A DNA stretch of 42,071 nucleotides from Salinicola sp. (GTDB taxonomy: Bacteria; Pseudomonadota; Gammaproteobacteria; Pseudomonadales; Halomonadaceae). The DNA is taken from positions 1 to 42,071 of the forward strand of contig NZNW01000108.1 in NCBI GenBank assembly GCA_002695065.1, written 5' to 3'. How positions within the stretch are numbered: the stretch's first letter is position 1; each line of letters opens with the position of its first letter. The notes beneath the pieces were generated by a model. It searched no databases. It was not told the DNA's origin and saw only the letters and a program-made list of their open reading frames with translations. A program made the translations under genes and the position numbers. Below, piece by piece: positions 8,245 to 16,353 of the stretch.

Positions 8245-9765
8245 TCAGGCGGGTTCGACGACAGGGACGAAGGGCCTGCCGAGAGGCGACGTCCGGATGC
8301 CTGGGCGAAGGCGTTGCCACGGTAGATCGGCCGGATCGACGGCCATCGGTCCGGGGGCGGCACAGACCAGAATCGTCTCAGCGATCGGGGCGAAGTCGGC
8401 GCGAAAATGGACCGAACTCTTGTTGACCAGAATGGCCTGTTCGAGCGGTTCGATGCCCACCGAACGGTACATCGCCAGATCGGCCATCTGGGCCTTGCGG
8501 CTGACCACGACGATCCGCACCTCGTCGATTCGTAGACACGCTGACGACCCCATGTCGAGGCGGCCGCCTCCATAGTAGGGGCCCGGGGCAACGAAACGGC
8601 CGTCGGAGAGCGCCTCGATCGTGAATGCCGCCTCCAGCGGCGAGTCGCCGGGCACGCCGGAGCGTCCGCCCAGCGCCAGCCGGACGACGGCGCCGACACC
8701 CGCTTCGTGCGCCGCTCTCGCCGCCGCCGGATCGAACACGTTGCCGATCGCCGCTCGCCGGGCCCGACAGGCGACGAGCGCCTTGAGCATGCCCACGGTG
8801 TCGGAATTGCCGCCGGCGCCAGGATTGTCCTGGGTGTCGGCGATCACCACCGGCCGGGCAGCGTCTTCCGCCAGCCGCATCGCCTCGCGCACCCCCTCCT
8901 CCGGTTCGAACACCCGCCCCGAGAATGCCGATTCCTGGGCGGCGACGAGCGCCGTCAACGCGTCGGCAGCCGCATCGGCACTGGCCTGATCCATTCCGTA
9001 AACGATGACGCTGGGGCCGCAGTGGGCGAAGTCCGCCGCCGGGAATCCGGTCAGGAAAGAGATCGAAGGGAGCGATTCGCTCTCCATCGCCGTGACTTCG
9101 GCATAGAGCGAACGGCAGGGCTCTTCAGCCGTGCACTGCCAGGCGATCGGCATCAGGAAATCGAGCTGACGAAACGCCTTGGCCGGGCGCTTGTCACTTG
9201 CCAGCAGCACCGCCATGGCGGCGGCACAGCGGGCGCCGGTCTCCGCCATATCGACGTGGGGATAGGTCCGATAAGCGATCAGCCTATCGGCCTGCTCGAC
9301 CATCGTCGGCGTCACGTTGCCATGCAGATCCAGCGAGACGACGATCGGGACCTCGTCACCCACTAGCCCCCGCACACGGCTCAGCAACTCGCCCTCGCCA
9401 TCGTCGAGATGCTCGGCGACCATCGCGCCATGAAGGTCGAGATAGACACCGTCGAGCGGCATGGCTTCCCGCATGCCCGACAGTAAACGTAGGACGATGC
9501 GCTCGAAAGCATCCTCGGTGACGTGCGCCGACGGACTCGCCGCCGTCCAGAGCGTCGGGATCAGCGTCCATGCCCGGGACTCGGCAGCGTCGACAAAACC
9601 GCACAGACCGATATTGCTGTCGGCGACGGCCGCGAAGATGGCCTCGCCTTCGCTCAGCGGCGGTGCTCCGCCACCACGCAGGAAATCCTCGTAGGTCGCC
9701 GGGCTGGGGGCGAAGGTGTTGGTTTCATGGAGAAAACCGCCGACGGCAATACGGGGGATCGACAT
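8245..9765 (-). CDS. M81-family metallopeptidase (microcystinase C / MlrC-like)
   Basis: The protein has 506 residues. Family features are the N-terminal VGGFLHETNTFAP, LDLHGAMVAEHLDDGEGELL, VVSLDLHGNVTP, IAYRTYPHVDMAETG and ADTQDNPGAGGNSDT. MlrC is known as the zinc peptidase that degrades the linear tetrapeptide during microcystin breakdown, but most M81 proteins occur in organisms that never meet microcystin and have unknown peptide or D-amino-acid substrates. ATG 9765 is chosen over TTG 9771 because AAGGA sits 7 bases before it. It heads the three-peptidase operon. Its leader contains four tandem 15-bp repeats, each with an SD-like AAGG or similar on the coding strand (9781-9840). Confidence 0.9.
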   Translation of the reverse strand: MSIPRIAVGGFLHETNTFAPSPATYEDFLRGGGAPPLSEGEAIFAAVADSNIGLCGFVDAAESRAWTLIPTLWTAASPSAHVTEDAFERIVLRLLSGMREAMPLDGVYLDLHGAMVAEHLDDGEGELLSRVRGLVGDEVPIVVSLDLHGNVTPTMVEQADRLIAYRTYPHVDMAETGARCAAAMAVLLASDKRPAKAFRQLDFLMPIAWQCTAEEPCRSLYAEVTAMESESLPSISFLTGFPAADFAHCGPSVIVYGMDQASADAAADALTALVAAQESAFSGRVFEPEEGVREAMRLAEDAARPVVIADTQDNPGAGGNSDTVGMLKALVACRARRAAIGNVFDPAAARAAHEAGVGAVVRLALGGRSGVPGDSPLEAAFTIEALSDGRFVAPGPYYGGGRLDMGSSACLRIDEVRIVVVSRKAQMADLAMYRSVGIEPLEQAILVNKSSVHFRADFAPIAETILVCAAPGPMAVDPADLPWQRLRPGIRTSPLGRPFVPVVEPA

Positions 9766-9780
9766 GCACAATTCCTTTAA

Positions 9781-9840
9781 TACTGAGTCCTTGAATACTA
9801 AGCCCTTGAATACTCAGCCCTTGGATACCGAGTTTTTGGA
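9781..9840. repeat. Four tandem 15-bp repeats in the leader of the M81 peptidase operon
   Basis: The units are TACTGAGTCCTTGAA, TACTAAGCCCTTGAA, TACTCAGCCCTTGGA and TACCGAGTTTTTGGA. A further degenerate partial unit (AATTCCTTTAA) precedes them and contains the ribosome-binding site of the M81 gene. The array ends 16 bases before that gene's start codon. Confidence 0.9.
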
Positions 9841-9899
9841 CGACGTGTCTTTAGGCAGTGAGAACCACCTGACGGCATCGACCACACGGCCGGTGCCGT

Positions 9900-9919
9900 A
9901 AAAAGCCCGATCATCGGGC
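9900..9919 (-). terminator. Intrinsic terminator overlapping the ABC ATPase stop codon
   Basis: On the minus strand GCCCGAT-G-ATCGGGC (9919-9905) is followed by TTTTT (9904-9900). The TGA stop of the ATPase gene lies inside the hairpin loop. It separates the transporter transcript from the M81 leader. Confidence 0.75.
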
Positions 9920-11626
9920 GGTAGCGGTTACCGGCGACGTCTCTTCGAACACGCTTTTCAGCGGCCGGAATCCCGCGAAATCCCAGTGTCGACCGGGCGC
10001 CGCCAGCATCAGCGAGCGGGTGTAGGCATGCTCAGGCGCCCCTAACACGCGGCTCGCCGGGCCATACTCCACCACCACGCCCTTCTGCATCACCATTACC
10101 TCGTCGCAGATCTGGGCAGCGACACGCAGGTCGTGAGTAATGAACAGCACCGCGACGCCGAGCCGGCGCTGAATGTCGTCGAGCAGCCCGAGCACCTGGG
10201 CCTGCACCGAGACGTCCAGCGCCGACACCGCCTCATCGGCGACCAGCACGTCGGGCTCCATCGCCAGCGCCCGGGCAATGGCGATGCGCTGACGCTGGCC
10301 ACCCGAGAACTGATGGGGATAGCGAGCCAGCGCGTCCTTCGGCAACCCCACCAGCTCCAGCAGCTCGGCGGCACGCGCCAGCGCTTGCTCGCGTGGGGTG
10401 CCGTAGTTGACCGGTCCCTCGATCAGGCTGGTGCCGATGGTCAGACGCGGATTCAGCGATCGAAACGGATCCTGAAAGATCATCTGTATCCGCTTTCGAT
10501 GGGGTTTCAGCGCCGCCCTGCCGAGACTGGCGATATCCTTGCCCATGACCCGCACGCCCCCGCCGGTCGGCTCGATCATGCGCATCACGCAGCGGGCCAC
10601 GGTCGACTTGCCGGAGCCGCTCTCGCCGACGATGCCCAACGTTCGCCCGCGAGTCAGCGCGAAGTTGATATCGCTGGCCGCCAGTGTCTGGGCGGAAGCC
10701 TTGCCAGCGAGCCGGGCCCAGCGCGAGGCTTGCCCATAGCGCTTCTCGAGTTCGATCGCTTCCAGCACGATCTCCCGATCCGCCACCTCACGCGATGCCC
10801 GGGGCCGCAGGCTCGGCACCGCGGTGAGCAGCTGGCGGGTGTAATCCGTCGTCGGTCGACGCAGCAGCGCGTCGATCGGCTGGGTCTCCACCACTTCGCC
10901 GTGGCGCATGACACAGACGCGGTCGGCGATGTCCGCGACGACCCCCATGTCGTGGGTGATGAACAGCACCGACGTACCGTGCCGCTCCTGCAACTGTTTG
11001 ATCAGCTTGAGGATCTGCTTTTGCGTGGTGACGTCCAGCGCCGTGGTGGGCTCGTCGGCGATCAGCAGCTTGGGTTCGAGGACCAACGCCATGGCGATCA
11101 TGATGCGCTGGCGCTGGCCACCGGAGAGCTGATGCGGCCAGCTGGCATGGACCCGTTCGATATCCGGCAGTTGGACCTGATCGAGCATATCGAGCACGCG
11201 ATCGCGTCGCTGCCTGGCGGAGAGCCCTCTCTGGTGCATGACCAGGACTTCCTCGATCTGCTCGCCGACTCGCATCAGCGGATTCAGGGCGGTCATCGGC
11301 TCCTGGAAGATCATCGCCATGCGGCTGGCCCGCAGATCCCTGAGCCGCGTCGGGGAAGCCTCGAGCAGCGAATCACCCTCCAGCTCGATGCGCCCGCCGA
11401 CCGCTTTCAGGCTCCCCTTGGGCAGCAGCCCCATCACAGCCAGCGAGGTCACCGACTTGCCGGAGCCGGACTCCCCCACCAGGCAGAGCGTCTCGCCCGG
11501 CGCGATCGCGAAATCGATGCCCTTGAGAATGGGCTTGGCCGGCGACGACTGCGTTGCAACTTGCAGCCCACGGATATCGAGTACCGGCGCCGGCGCGGCC
11601 CCGGATGGAATGAGGTCATCGCTCAT
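9911..11626 (-). CDS. Peptide/nickel-type ABC transporter, fused double ATP-binding protein
   Basis: This 571-residue protein joins a DppD-like and a DppF-like ATPase. Each half has Walker A (GESGSGKS), an LSGGQRQRI / FSGGQRQRI signature and Walker B followed by DEPTTALD or DEAVSALD. Such fusions (GsiA/YejF type) power import of oligopeptides, glutathione-like peptides or related solutes from the cytoplasmic face of the inner membrane. The start ATG overlaps the stop of the permease gene by 4 bases (ATGA), and the gene ends in a terminator, so it is last of a four-gene transporter operon (binding protein, two permeases, ATPase). Substrate not determinable; the neighbouring peptidases argue for a peptide or N-acyl amino acid. 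Confidence 0.94.
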   Translation of the reverse strand: MSDDLIPSGAAPAPVLDIRGLQVATQSSPAKPILKGIDFAIAPGETLCLVGESGSGKSVTSLAVMGLLPKGSLKAVGGRIELEGDSLLEASPTRLRDLRASRMAMIFQEPMTALNPLMRVGEQIEEVLVMHQRGLSARQRRDRVLDMLDQVQLPDIERVHASWPHQLSGGQRQRIMIAMALVLEPKLLIADEPTTALDVTTQKQILKLIKQLQERHGTSVLFITHDMGVVADIADRVCVMRHGEVVETQPIDALLRRPTTDYTRQLLTAVPSLRPRASREVADREIVLEAIELEKRYGQASRWARLAGKASAQTLAASDINFALTRGRTLGIVGESGSGKSTVARCVMRMIEPTGGGVRVMGKDIASLGRAALKPHRKRIQMIFQDPFRSLNPRLTIGTSLIEGPVNYGTPREQALARAAELLELVGLPKDALARYPHQFSGGQRQRIAIARALAMEPDVLVADEAVSALDVSVQAQVLGLLDDIQRRLGVAVLFITHDLRVAAQICDEVMVMQKGVVVEYGPASRVLGAPEHAYTRSLMLAAPGRHWDFAGFRPLKSVFEETSPVTATAR

Positions 11627-12525
11627 TGCGCAGCTCCTCGTTTCTGCAGCCGGGGATCGAGACGGTCACGCGCGGCATCGCCGAGCAGGTTGATCGACAG
11701 GATGCAGACCGACAGCAGTATCCCGGGCCAGAAGATCAGCGACGGCTTGATCAGGAAATAGGTCCGCCCCTCCGCCATGATGTTGCCCCAGGTTGGCGTC
11801 TCGGTGCCGATCCCGGCGCCCAGGAAGGAGAGGATCGCTTCGGTCAGGATCGCCGAGGCGCAGATATAGGTACTCATCACGATCAGCGGCGCCAGCGTGT
11901 TGGGCATGAGGTGCCGCCACATCACCGTGAACAGGCTACTGCCCAGCGAGACCGCGGCTTCAACGTAGGGCTCCTCCCGTGCGGAGAGCACCACAGAGCG
12001 CACCAGGCGCACGACCCTCGGGATTTCCGGAATGGTGATCGCCGCCATCACCGTCCACAGATTGGCGCTGACCAGCGAGACGATGGCGATCGCCAACAGC
12101 ACGCTGGGAATCGCCATCAGCCCATCCATGACGCGCATGATCACGGCATCCAGGCCACGAAAGAAGCCGGCGAGAATCCCCAGCGGCAGGCCGACGACGA
12201 CACTGATCAGCGCGCTGCCGATCCCCACCATCAGCGAGACCCGAGCACCATAGAGCACCCGCGACAGCAGATCGCGGCCATAGGCGTCGCTGCCCAGCCA
12301 GTATGCCTCGCCGGGTGGCTTGAGACGGTTGGCCGGAGACATCTCGAGCGGGCCGTGGGGCGCCAGCCACGGCGCGAGAATGGCGACGATCACGATCAGC
12401 GCGAGACAGACGGCGGCGACGATCACCGCCCAGCCGGGACGTTGACGCGGCAGCCACCGCAGCCGACGTCGAGACGGCTTGGCGACGGCTGCACCGGGGG
12501 ATGCATGAGGGGATGTCAGGCTCAT
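11623..12525 (-). CDS. ABC transporter permease, DppC-like
   Basis: The protein has 300 residues, with a first membrane segment at about 34-51 (WAVIVAAVCLALIVIVAILAP) after a basic N-terminal tail, the OppC-type extracytoplasmic region (LKPPGEAYWLGSDAYGRDLLSRVLYGARVSL), and the EAA loop (YVEAAVSLGSSLFTVMWRHLMPNTLAPLIV) that docks on the ATPase. It pairs with the DppB-like permease to form the inner-membrane channel. Its start and stop both overlap its neighbours by 4 bases, showing translational coupling. The ending GDAARDRLDPRL is a usual C-terminus in this family. Confidence 0.94.
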   Translation of the reverse strand: MSLTSPHASPGAAVAKPSRRRLRWLPRQRPGWAVIVAAVCLALIVIVAILAPWLAPHGPLEMSPANRLKPPGEAYWLGSDAYGRDLLSRVLYGARVSLMVGIGSALISVVVGLPLGILAGFFRGLDAVIMRVMDGLMAIPSVLLAIAIVSLVSANLWTVMAAITIPEIPRVVRLVRSVVLSAREEPYVEAAVSLGSSLFTVMWRHLMPNTLAPLIVMSTYICASAILTEAILSFLGAGIGTETPTWGNIMAEGRTYFLIKPSLIFWPGILLSVCILSINLLGDAARDRLDPRLQKRGAAQ

Positions 12526-13469
12526 TGGTAGCGAATCCTCGGGTCGAGCAGCGCATAGGAGAGGTCGATGGCCAGGTTGATCAGCACATAGACACCGCTG
12601 GTGACCAGGATCAGCCCCTGGATCACCGGGTAGTCGCGCGCAAGAATTGCATCGACGGTCAGCCGGCCGAGCCCGGGAATGTTGAACACGCTTTCGGTCA
12701 CCACCACCCCGGTGATCATCAGCGCGAAGCCGGTTCCGATCACCTCCAGAATCGGCACGCCGGCATTGCGCAGCGCGTGCTTGAACAGCACCCGCTTCTC
12801 ACTGGCGCCCTTGGCGTGGGCAGTACGCACGAAGTCCTCTCCCAGCACGTCGAGCATGCTGGCACGGGTCATCCGGGCGATCAGCGCGATGTAGATCGTC
12901 GACAGCATCAGTGCCGGCAGAATGGCGTGCCTTATGAAAGGCCCGAAACCCTCCTCGGAGACACGCTTGAAGCCCTGCACCGGAAGCCACCCGAGGTCGA
13001 TGGCGAAGATCTTGATCAGGATGTAACCGATCACGAAAACCGGCACCGAAAAGCCCAGCACCGAGACCGACATCACCACGTTGTCGATCAGACTCCCGTG
13101 CTTCCAGGCCGCGATGACGCCCATCGGCACCGCCACGACCACCGACAGCACGATGCTGAGCAGTGCCAGGCTGACGGTCGGCTCGAGGCGCTGCACCATC
13201 AGTTGCGTCACCGGCAGGTTCGACATCAAGGAGGTGCCGAAATCGCCGCGCAGCAGCTCACCGCCCCAGTTGAAGAATTGCAGGTAGATCGGCTGATTCA
13301 GCCCCAGGGTTTCACGGATGCGATCCAGCTGTTCCGGCGTGGCCATATCGCCGGCAATGATCGCGGCGGGGTCGCCCGGCGAGAGCCGCAGCAGCAGGAA
13401 GACGAACAGCGCCACCACCACCATGACCGGCACTGCCGCCAGCGTTCGACGCAGACAGTAGCTGAACAT
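12522..13469 (-). CDS. ABC transporter permease, DppB-like
   Basis: The 315-residue protein begins FSYCLRRTLAAVPVMVVVALFVFLLLRLSPGDPA, the standard first helix and PGDPA motif of DppB/OppB permeases. The EAA loop reads VRTAHAKGASEKRVLFKHALRNAGVPIL, and a C-terminal SYALLDPRIRY motif closes it. Six membrane segments are expected. It is the first permease after the binding-protein gene (63-bp gap) and overlaps the DppC-like gene by 4 bases. Nothing unusual in length or motifs. Confidence 0.95.
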   Translation of the reverse strand: MFSYCLRRTLAAVPVMVVVALFVFLLLRLSPGDPAAIIAGDMATPEQLDRIRETLGLNQPIYLQFFNWGGELLRGDFGTSLMSNLPVTQLMVQRLEPTVSLALLSIVLSVVVAVPMGVIAAWKHGSLIDNVVMSVSVLGFSVPVFVIGYILIKIFAIDLGWLPVQGFKRVSEEGFGPFIRHAILPALMLSTIYIALIARMTRASMLDVLGEDFVRTAHAKGASEKRVLFKHALRNAGVPILEVIGTGFALMITGVVVTESVFNIPGLGRLTVDAILARDYPVIQGLILVTSGVYVLINLAIDLSYALLDPRIRYQ

Positions 13470-13532
13470 GAGCGTACTCCGTTGCAGTTCGCGGCAGGCA
13501 TGGAGCGCGACGGCGATCGCGCTCCAGCCCCT

Positions 13533-15170
13533 TTACTCGGCCTTGGTGATATTCCAGAACACCGGCACCGGCGAGTGAAGAATGCCGGACAGGTCGTTGT
13601 TCCAGGCCGCGGGGATCGAATATTCGCCCAGCGGGATGTAGGTCACCTGTTCGAAGGCGTGCTGCTGAATACGCTTGGCGATCGCCTTGCGGTCCTCGGC
13701 GTTGGTCGCCTTGGCGAACTCGTTGCGCATCGATTCGAGTTCGGGGTCGTCCGGCCAGCCGAACCAGCCGCCGTCCTTGCCCCGGCCGTTGAGCATCGGG
13801 CTGACCAGCGGATTCCACACCTCCGGGATGTACCAGTTGGTGAAGAACATGTTCCAGCCCCCTTCCGACGGTGGCTGCTGGCTGGCGCGTCGCGTCACCA
13901 GCGTCTGCCAGTCCATCGGCTGCAGGTCGACCGTGAACCCGGCCTGGCGCAGCAACTGGGCAGCGATGACCGGCTGCGGGCTGACGGTCGGCGCATCCGT
14001 CGGCTGCATCATCACCACTGGCGTGCCATCGTAGCCGGCCTCCTCGAGCAGTTGCCTCGCGGCCGCCGTGCCCCCTCCCTCCGTCAGCGATGCCGGCGCG
14101 CCAGCGTCGGTGGCCAGCGGTGTCTGGCAGCCGTACATGGAGGGACAGAGCGAATAGTGATCCGGGTTACCGACCAGCGAGGCGAGCACATCGGTCTGGT
14201 TCATCGCCATTAGCGCGGCGCGGCGAATCTGTGGGTCGTCGAATGGCGGATAGAGGAAATTGAAGCGCCCGATGGTCTGGCTGCCCAGTTCGTTGATCTT
14301 CTCGACGGTAAGATCCGGATTGGCCTGGAGCACCGGAAGCAGATCGACGGAGGGCGATTCGAGGAAATCGATCTCGCCGGAGTTGAGGGCGTTGAGCGCG
14401 GTCTGGGCATCGCTCATGTTGATCCATTCGACACGATCGACGTTGACCACCTTGCCGCCGGCGGTCCAACTGGCCGGCTCATCGCGCGGCACGTAATCGG
14501 CGAACTTCTCGTAGACCACACGGCTGCCGGGATCGTACTCGTCGGCAATGAACTTGAACGGCCCCGAGCCGACCTGATCTTCCACCGTCAGCGTCTCGTC
14601 GGGAGATTTGCTCGCGATACGCGCCGGCATCACGAACAGCGGCACCGACGAAGGCTTCGCCATCAGCTCGAGCACATAGGCGAACGGTGACGAGAGCGTC
14701 AGCGTCATGGTCTGTGGATCGGTGGCCTCGACGCTGGCGACATGGTCCATCAGCATCTGGCCGCCGCCATCCCGTGCGGCCCAGCGCCGGAACGAGGCCA
14801 CCGCATCGCTGGCGGTCACTTCCCCGCCGTCATGCCACTTCAGGCCATCGCGCAGGGTAAAGGTGTAGGTCATGCCATCGTCGGAGACCGACCAGTCCGC
14901 CATCTGCGGCTGTGGCTGGAACTGGTCGTCCATGCCCAGCAGCGTATCCCAGATCATGTAGCCGTGATCGCGGGTGATATGCGCGGTAGTGGTGATGGGA
15001 TCGAGGACCCGCAGGCCCGAATGCATGACCGCCCGGAGGGTGCTGGCCTCCGCTGGAGCCGCAGCCAGCGACGAGATCGCACCGCAAGTGGAGAGAAGTG
15101 CCATCATCGCCATGCCACCCAGAAGACGGCGGCGCACCATGGAGAAACGACACGATAAGGGAGTCGCCAT
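13533..15170 (-). CDS. Periplasmic substrate-binding protein, family 5 (peptide/nickel type)
   Basis: The protein has 545 residues. A twin-basic-started Sec signal (MVRRRLLGGMAMMALL then small residues to about AEAS, residues 11-43) exports it. The mature part has the SBP family 5 pattern: MHSGLRVLDPITTTAHITRDHGYMIW near the start, the SVSDDGMTYTFTLRDGLKWHDG segment and VGSGPFKF. This protein captures the substrate and gives the importer its specificity. The ATG at 15170 has GAGGT 5 bases upstream; a start at residue 11 is possible. It is first in the transporter operon, divergent from the LysR gene, with a 217-bp region between them that probably holds both promoters. In this family such proteins bind di/oligopeptides, glutathione, opines or related compounds. 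Confidence 0.93.
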   Translation of the reverse strand: MATPLSCRFSMVRRRLLGGMAMMALLSTCGAISSLAAAPAEASTLRAVMHSGLRVLDPITTTAHITRDHGYMIWDTLLGMDDQFQPQPQMADWSVSDDGMTYTFTLRDGLKWHDGGEVTASDAVASFRRWAARDGGGQMLMDHVASVEATDPQTMTLTLSSPFAYVLELMAKPSSVPLFVMPARIASKSPDETLTVEDQVGSGPFKFIADEYDPGSRVVYEKFADYVPRDEPASWTAGGKVVNVDRVEWINMSDAQTALNALNSGEIDFLESPSVDLLPVLQANPDLTVEKINELGSQTIGRFNFLYPPFDDPQIRRAALMAMNQTDVLASLVGNPDHYSLCPSMYGCQTPLATDAGAPASLTEGGGTAAARQLLEEAGYDGTPVVMMQPTDAPTVSPQPVIAAQLLRQAGFTVDLQPMDWQTLVTRRASQQPPSEGGWNMFFTNWYIPEVWNPLVSPMLNGRGKDGGWFGWPDDPELESMRNEFAKATNAEDRKAIAKRIQQHAFEQVTYIPLGEYSIPAAWNNDLSGILHSPVPVFWNITKAE

Positions 15171-15326
15171 GAGAAACCTCGTTGTCGATCTTATGATTGT
15201 CGTTGGCGATACGGTCGGACGCGTTTGTTGTTGTTACTCCACGAGCAGGTTCGCCCGACCCATGTCGCTCCTCTCCGAGAGTAGATCCCTTAGGGAGGAA
15301 AACAATACTTTCGTCGACAAGCTTGT

Positions 15327-15343
15327 GTTGCTTGAAAAGCAAC
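15327..15343. promoter_or_regulatory. Candidate LysR-type operator
   Basis: The perfect dyad GTTGCTT-GAA-AAGCAAC lies between the divergent binding-protein and LysR genes, 45 bases before the regulator's start. LysR boxes are interrupted dyads in just this position. It is the best candidate site in the 217-bp gap, but the assignment rests on position and symmetry alone. Confidence 0.5.
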
Positions 15344-15387
15344 GCTCGAAGCATGCTTTGTCACTCTGACCTTTCGGAATCGTCTCC

Positions 15388-16338
15388 GTGGCCAATGACA
15401 ACGACAAGTTCCCTACCCACCTGAACAGCCGCTGGCTCTATTACCTCTCGCAGGCGCTCGACGCAGGCTCGATTCGCACGGCATCGGACCGTCTGGATGT
15501 CGAACCCTCCGTCATCAGCCGCCAGATCCGGCAGCTCGAGCAGGCGCTCGGCCTGACGTTGGTCGAGCGTCACGGTCGCGGTGTGCGCGCCACCGAGGCC
15601 GGCGACATTCTGCTCGACTTCTACCGGGAACGAGACGTCGCCGAGCAGACGCTGTTCGGACAGCTAGCCGAGCTGGACGGCCTTCAGCGCGGCCATATCA
15701 GCCTGTCGATCAGCGAGGGGTACAGCGACCGACTGATGAGCGGCGTGATGAACGACTTCTGCGCCCGCCATCCGCAGTTGACCATCGAAATGAACCTGGC
15801 CAGCGTCAACGAGGTGGTGCGCCAGGTCTACGAGGGCCAGGCACACATCGGCATTGCCTATGCGCCCCGGCTGATTGCCGGTATCGAATCGGTCGCTGCC
15901 GTCCGTCAGCCGCTCTGCGCCATCGTTCACCCCCAGCATCCGCTCACCCGGTTGCCCCAGCCGCTCGCTCTGGACGCCATACTCGAATGGCCCCTGGGCC
16001 TGGTGGGTCACGGCTACGGTATCCGGCAGTTGATCGATGCCGTGGAAGTCCTGAGCAAGCGCCATTTCCATGCCAGCCTGGTCAGCAACTCCCTGGCGAC
16101 ACTGAAGCAGTACGTCAGTTCCGGCAACGGCGTGACCTTCATCGGCAGTGTGGCGCTATTGCACGAATTGCGACGCGGCCAACTGGTGGCGCTGGAAATC
16201 GATCATCCGGTGTTCCGGGAGGCCGAGTCCCACGTCATCGTGCGCCGCCAGCGGCCGCTCTCGCCGGCAGCCAAGCAGCTGCTAAGAGAGATCGTGACGC
16301 TTTGGCCCTTCGGTGAACGACGACGGGTGGAGTGGTAG
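15388..16338 (+). CDS. LysR-family transcriptional regulator
   Basis: The protein has 316 residues. The winged helix-turn-helix spans about residues 15-75 (LSQALDAGSIRTASDRLDVEPSVISRQIRQLEQALG, then LVERHGRGVRATEAG). The effector-binding half follows, with ISLSISEGYSDRLMSGVMNDF and the late SNSLATLKQYVSSGNGVTFI. The start is a GTG; no upstream ATG is available. Being divergent from the transporter operon, it is likely its activator, with the imported compound or a product as coinducer (inference from the common LysR arrangement). It ends 15 bp from the convergent epmA stop. Confidence 0.94.
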   Translation: MANDNDKFPTHLNSRWLYYLSQALDAGSIRTASDRLDVEPSVISRQIRQLEQALGLTLVERHGRGVRATEAGDILLDFYRERDVAEQTLFGQLAELDGLQRGHISLSISEGYSDRLMSGVMNDFCARHPQLTIEMNLASVNEVVRQVYEGQAHIGIAYAPRLIAGIESVAAVRQPLCAIVHPQHPLTRLPQPLALDAILEWPLGLVGHGYGIRQLIDAVEVLSKRHFHASLVSNSLATLKQYVSSGNGVTFIGSVALLHELRRGQLVALEIDHPVFREAESHVIVRRQRPLSPAAKQLLREIVTLWPFGERRRVEW

Positions 16339-16353
16339 CAGCGAGACGGCCGG

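Noticed and set aside
8199-8699. N-terminal extension of the second M20 enzyme
   Set aside because: The extra 167 codons overlap the end of the M81 gene and precede a well-placed AGGAG-ATG start.
9781-9840. Tandem 15-bp repeats as pentapeptide-coding sequence
   Set aside because: The 15-bp period gives five-residue repeats in one plus-strand frame, but there is no ribosome-binding site and other arrays use 17 and 19 bp, so coding is unlikely.
10133-11761. 542-codon plus-strand open frame over the ABC ATPase
   Set aside because: Same reasons; the ATPase motifs on the minus strand are complete.
12501-14213. 570-codon plus-strand open frame over the permease and binding-protein genes
   Set aside because: Antisense shadow rich in His, Asp, Arg and Gln; the minus-strand genes are unambiguous.
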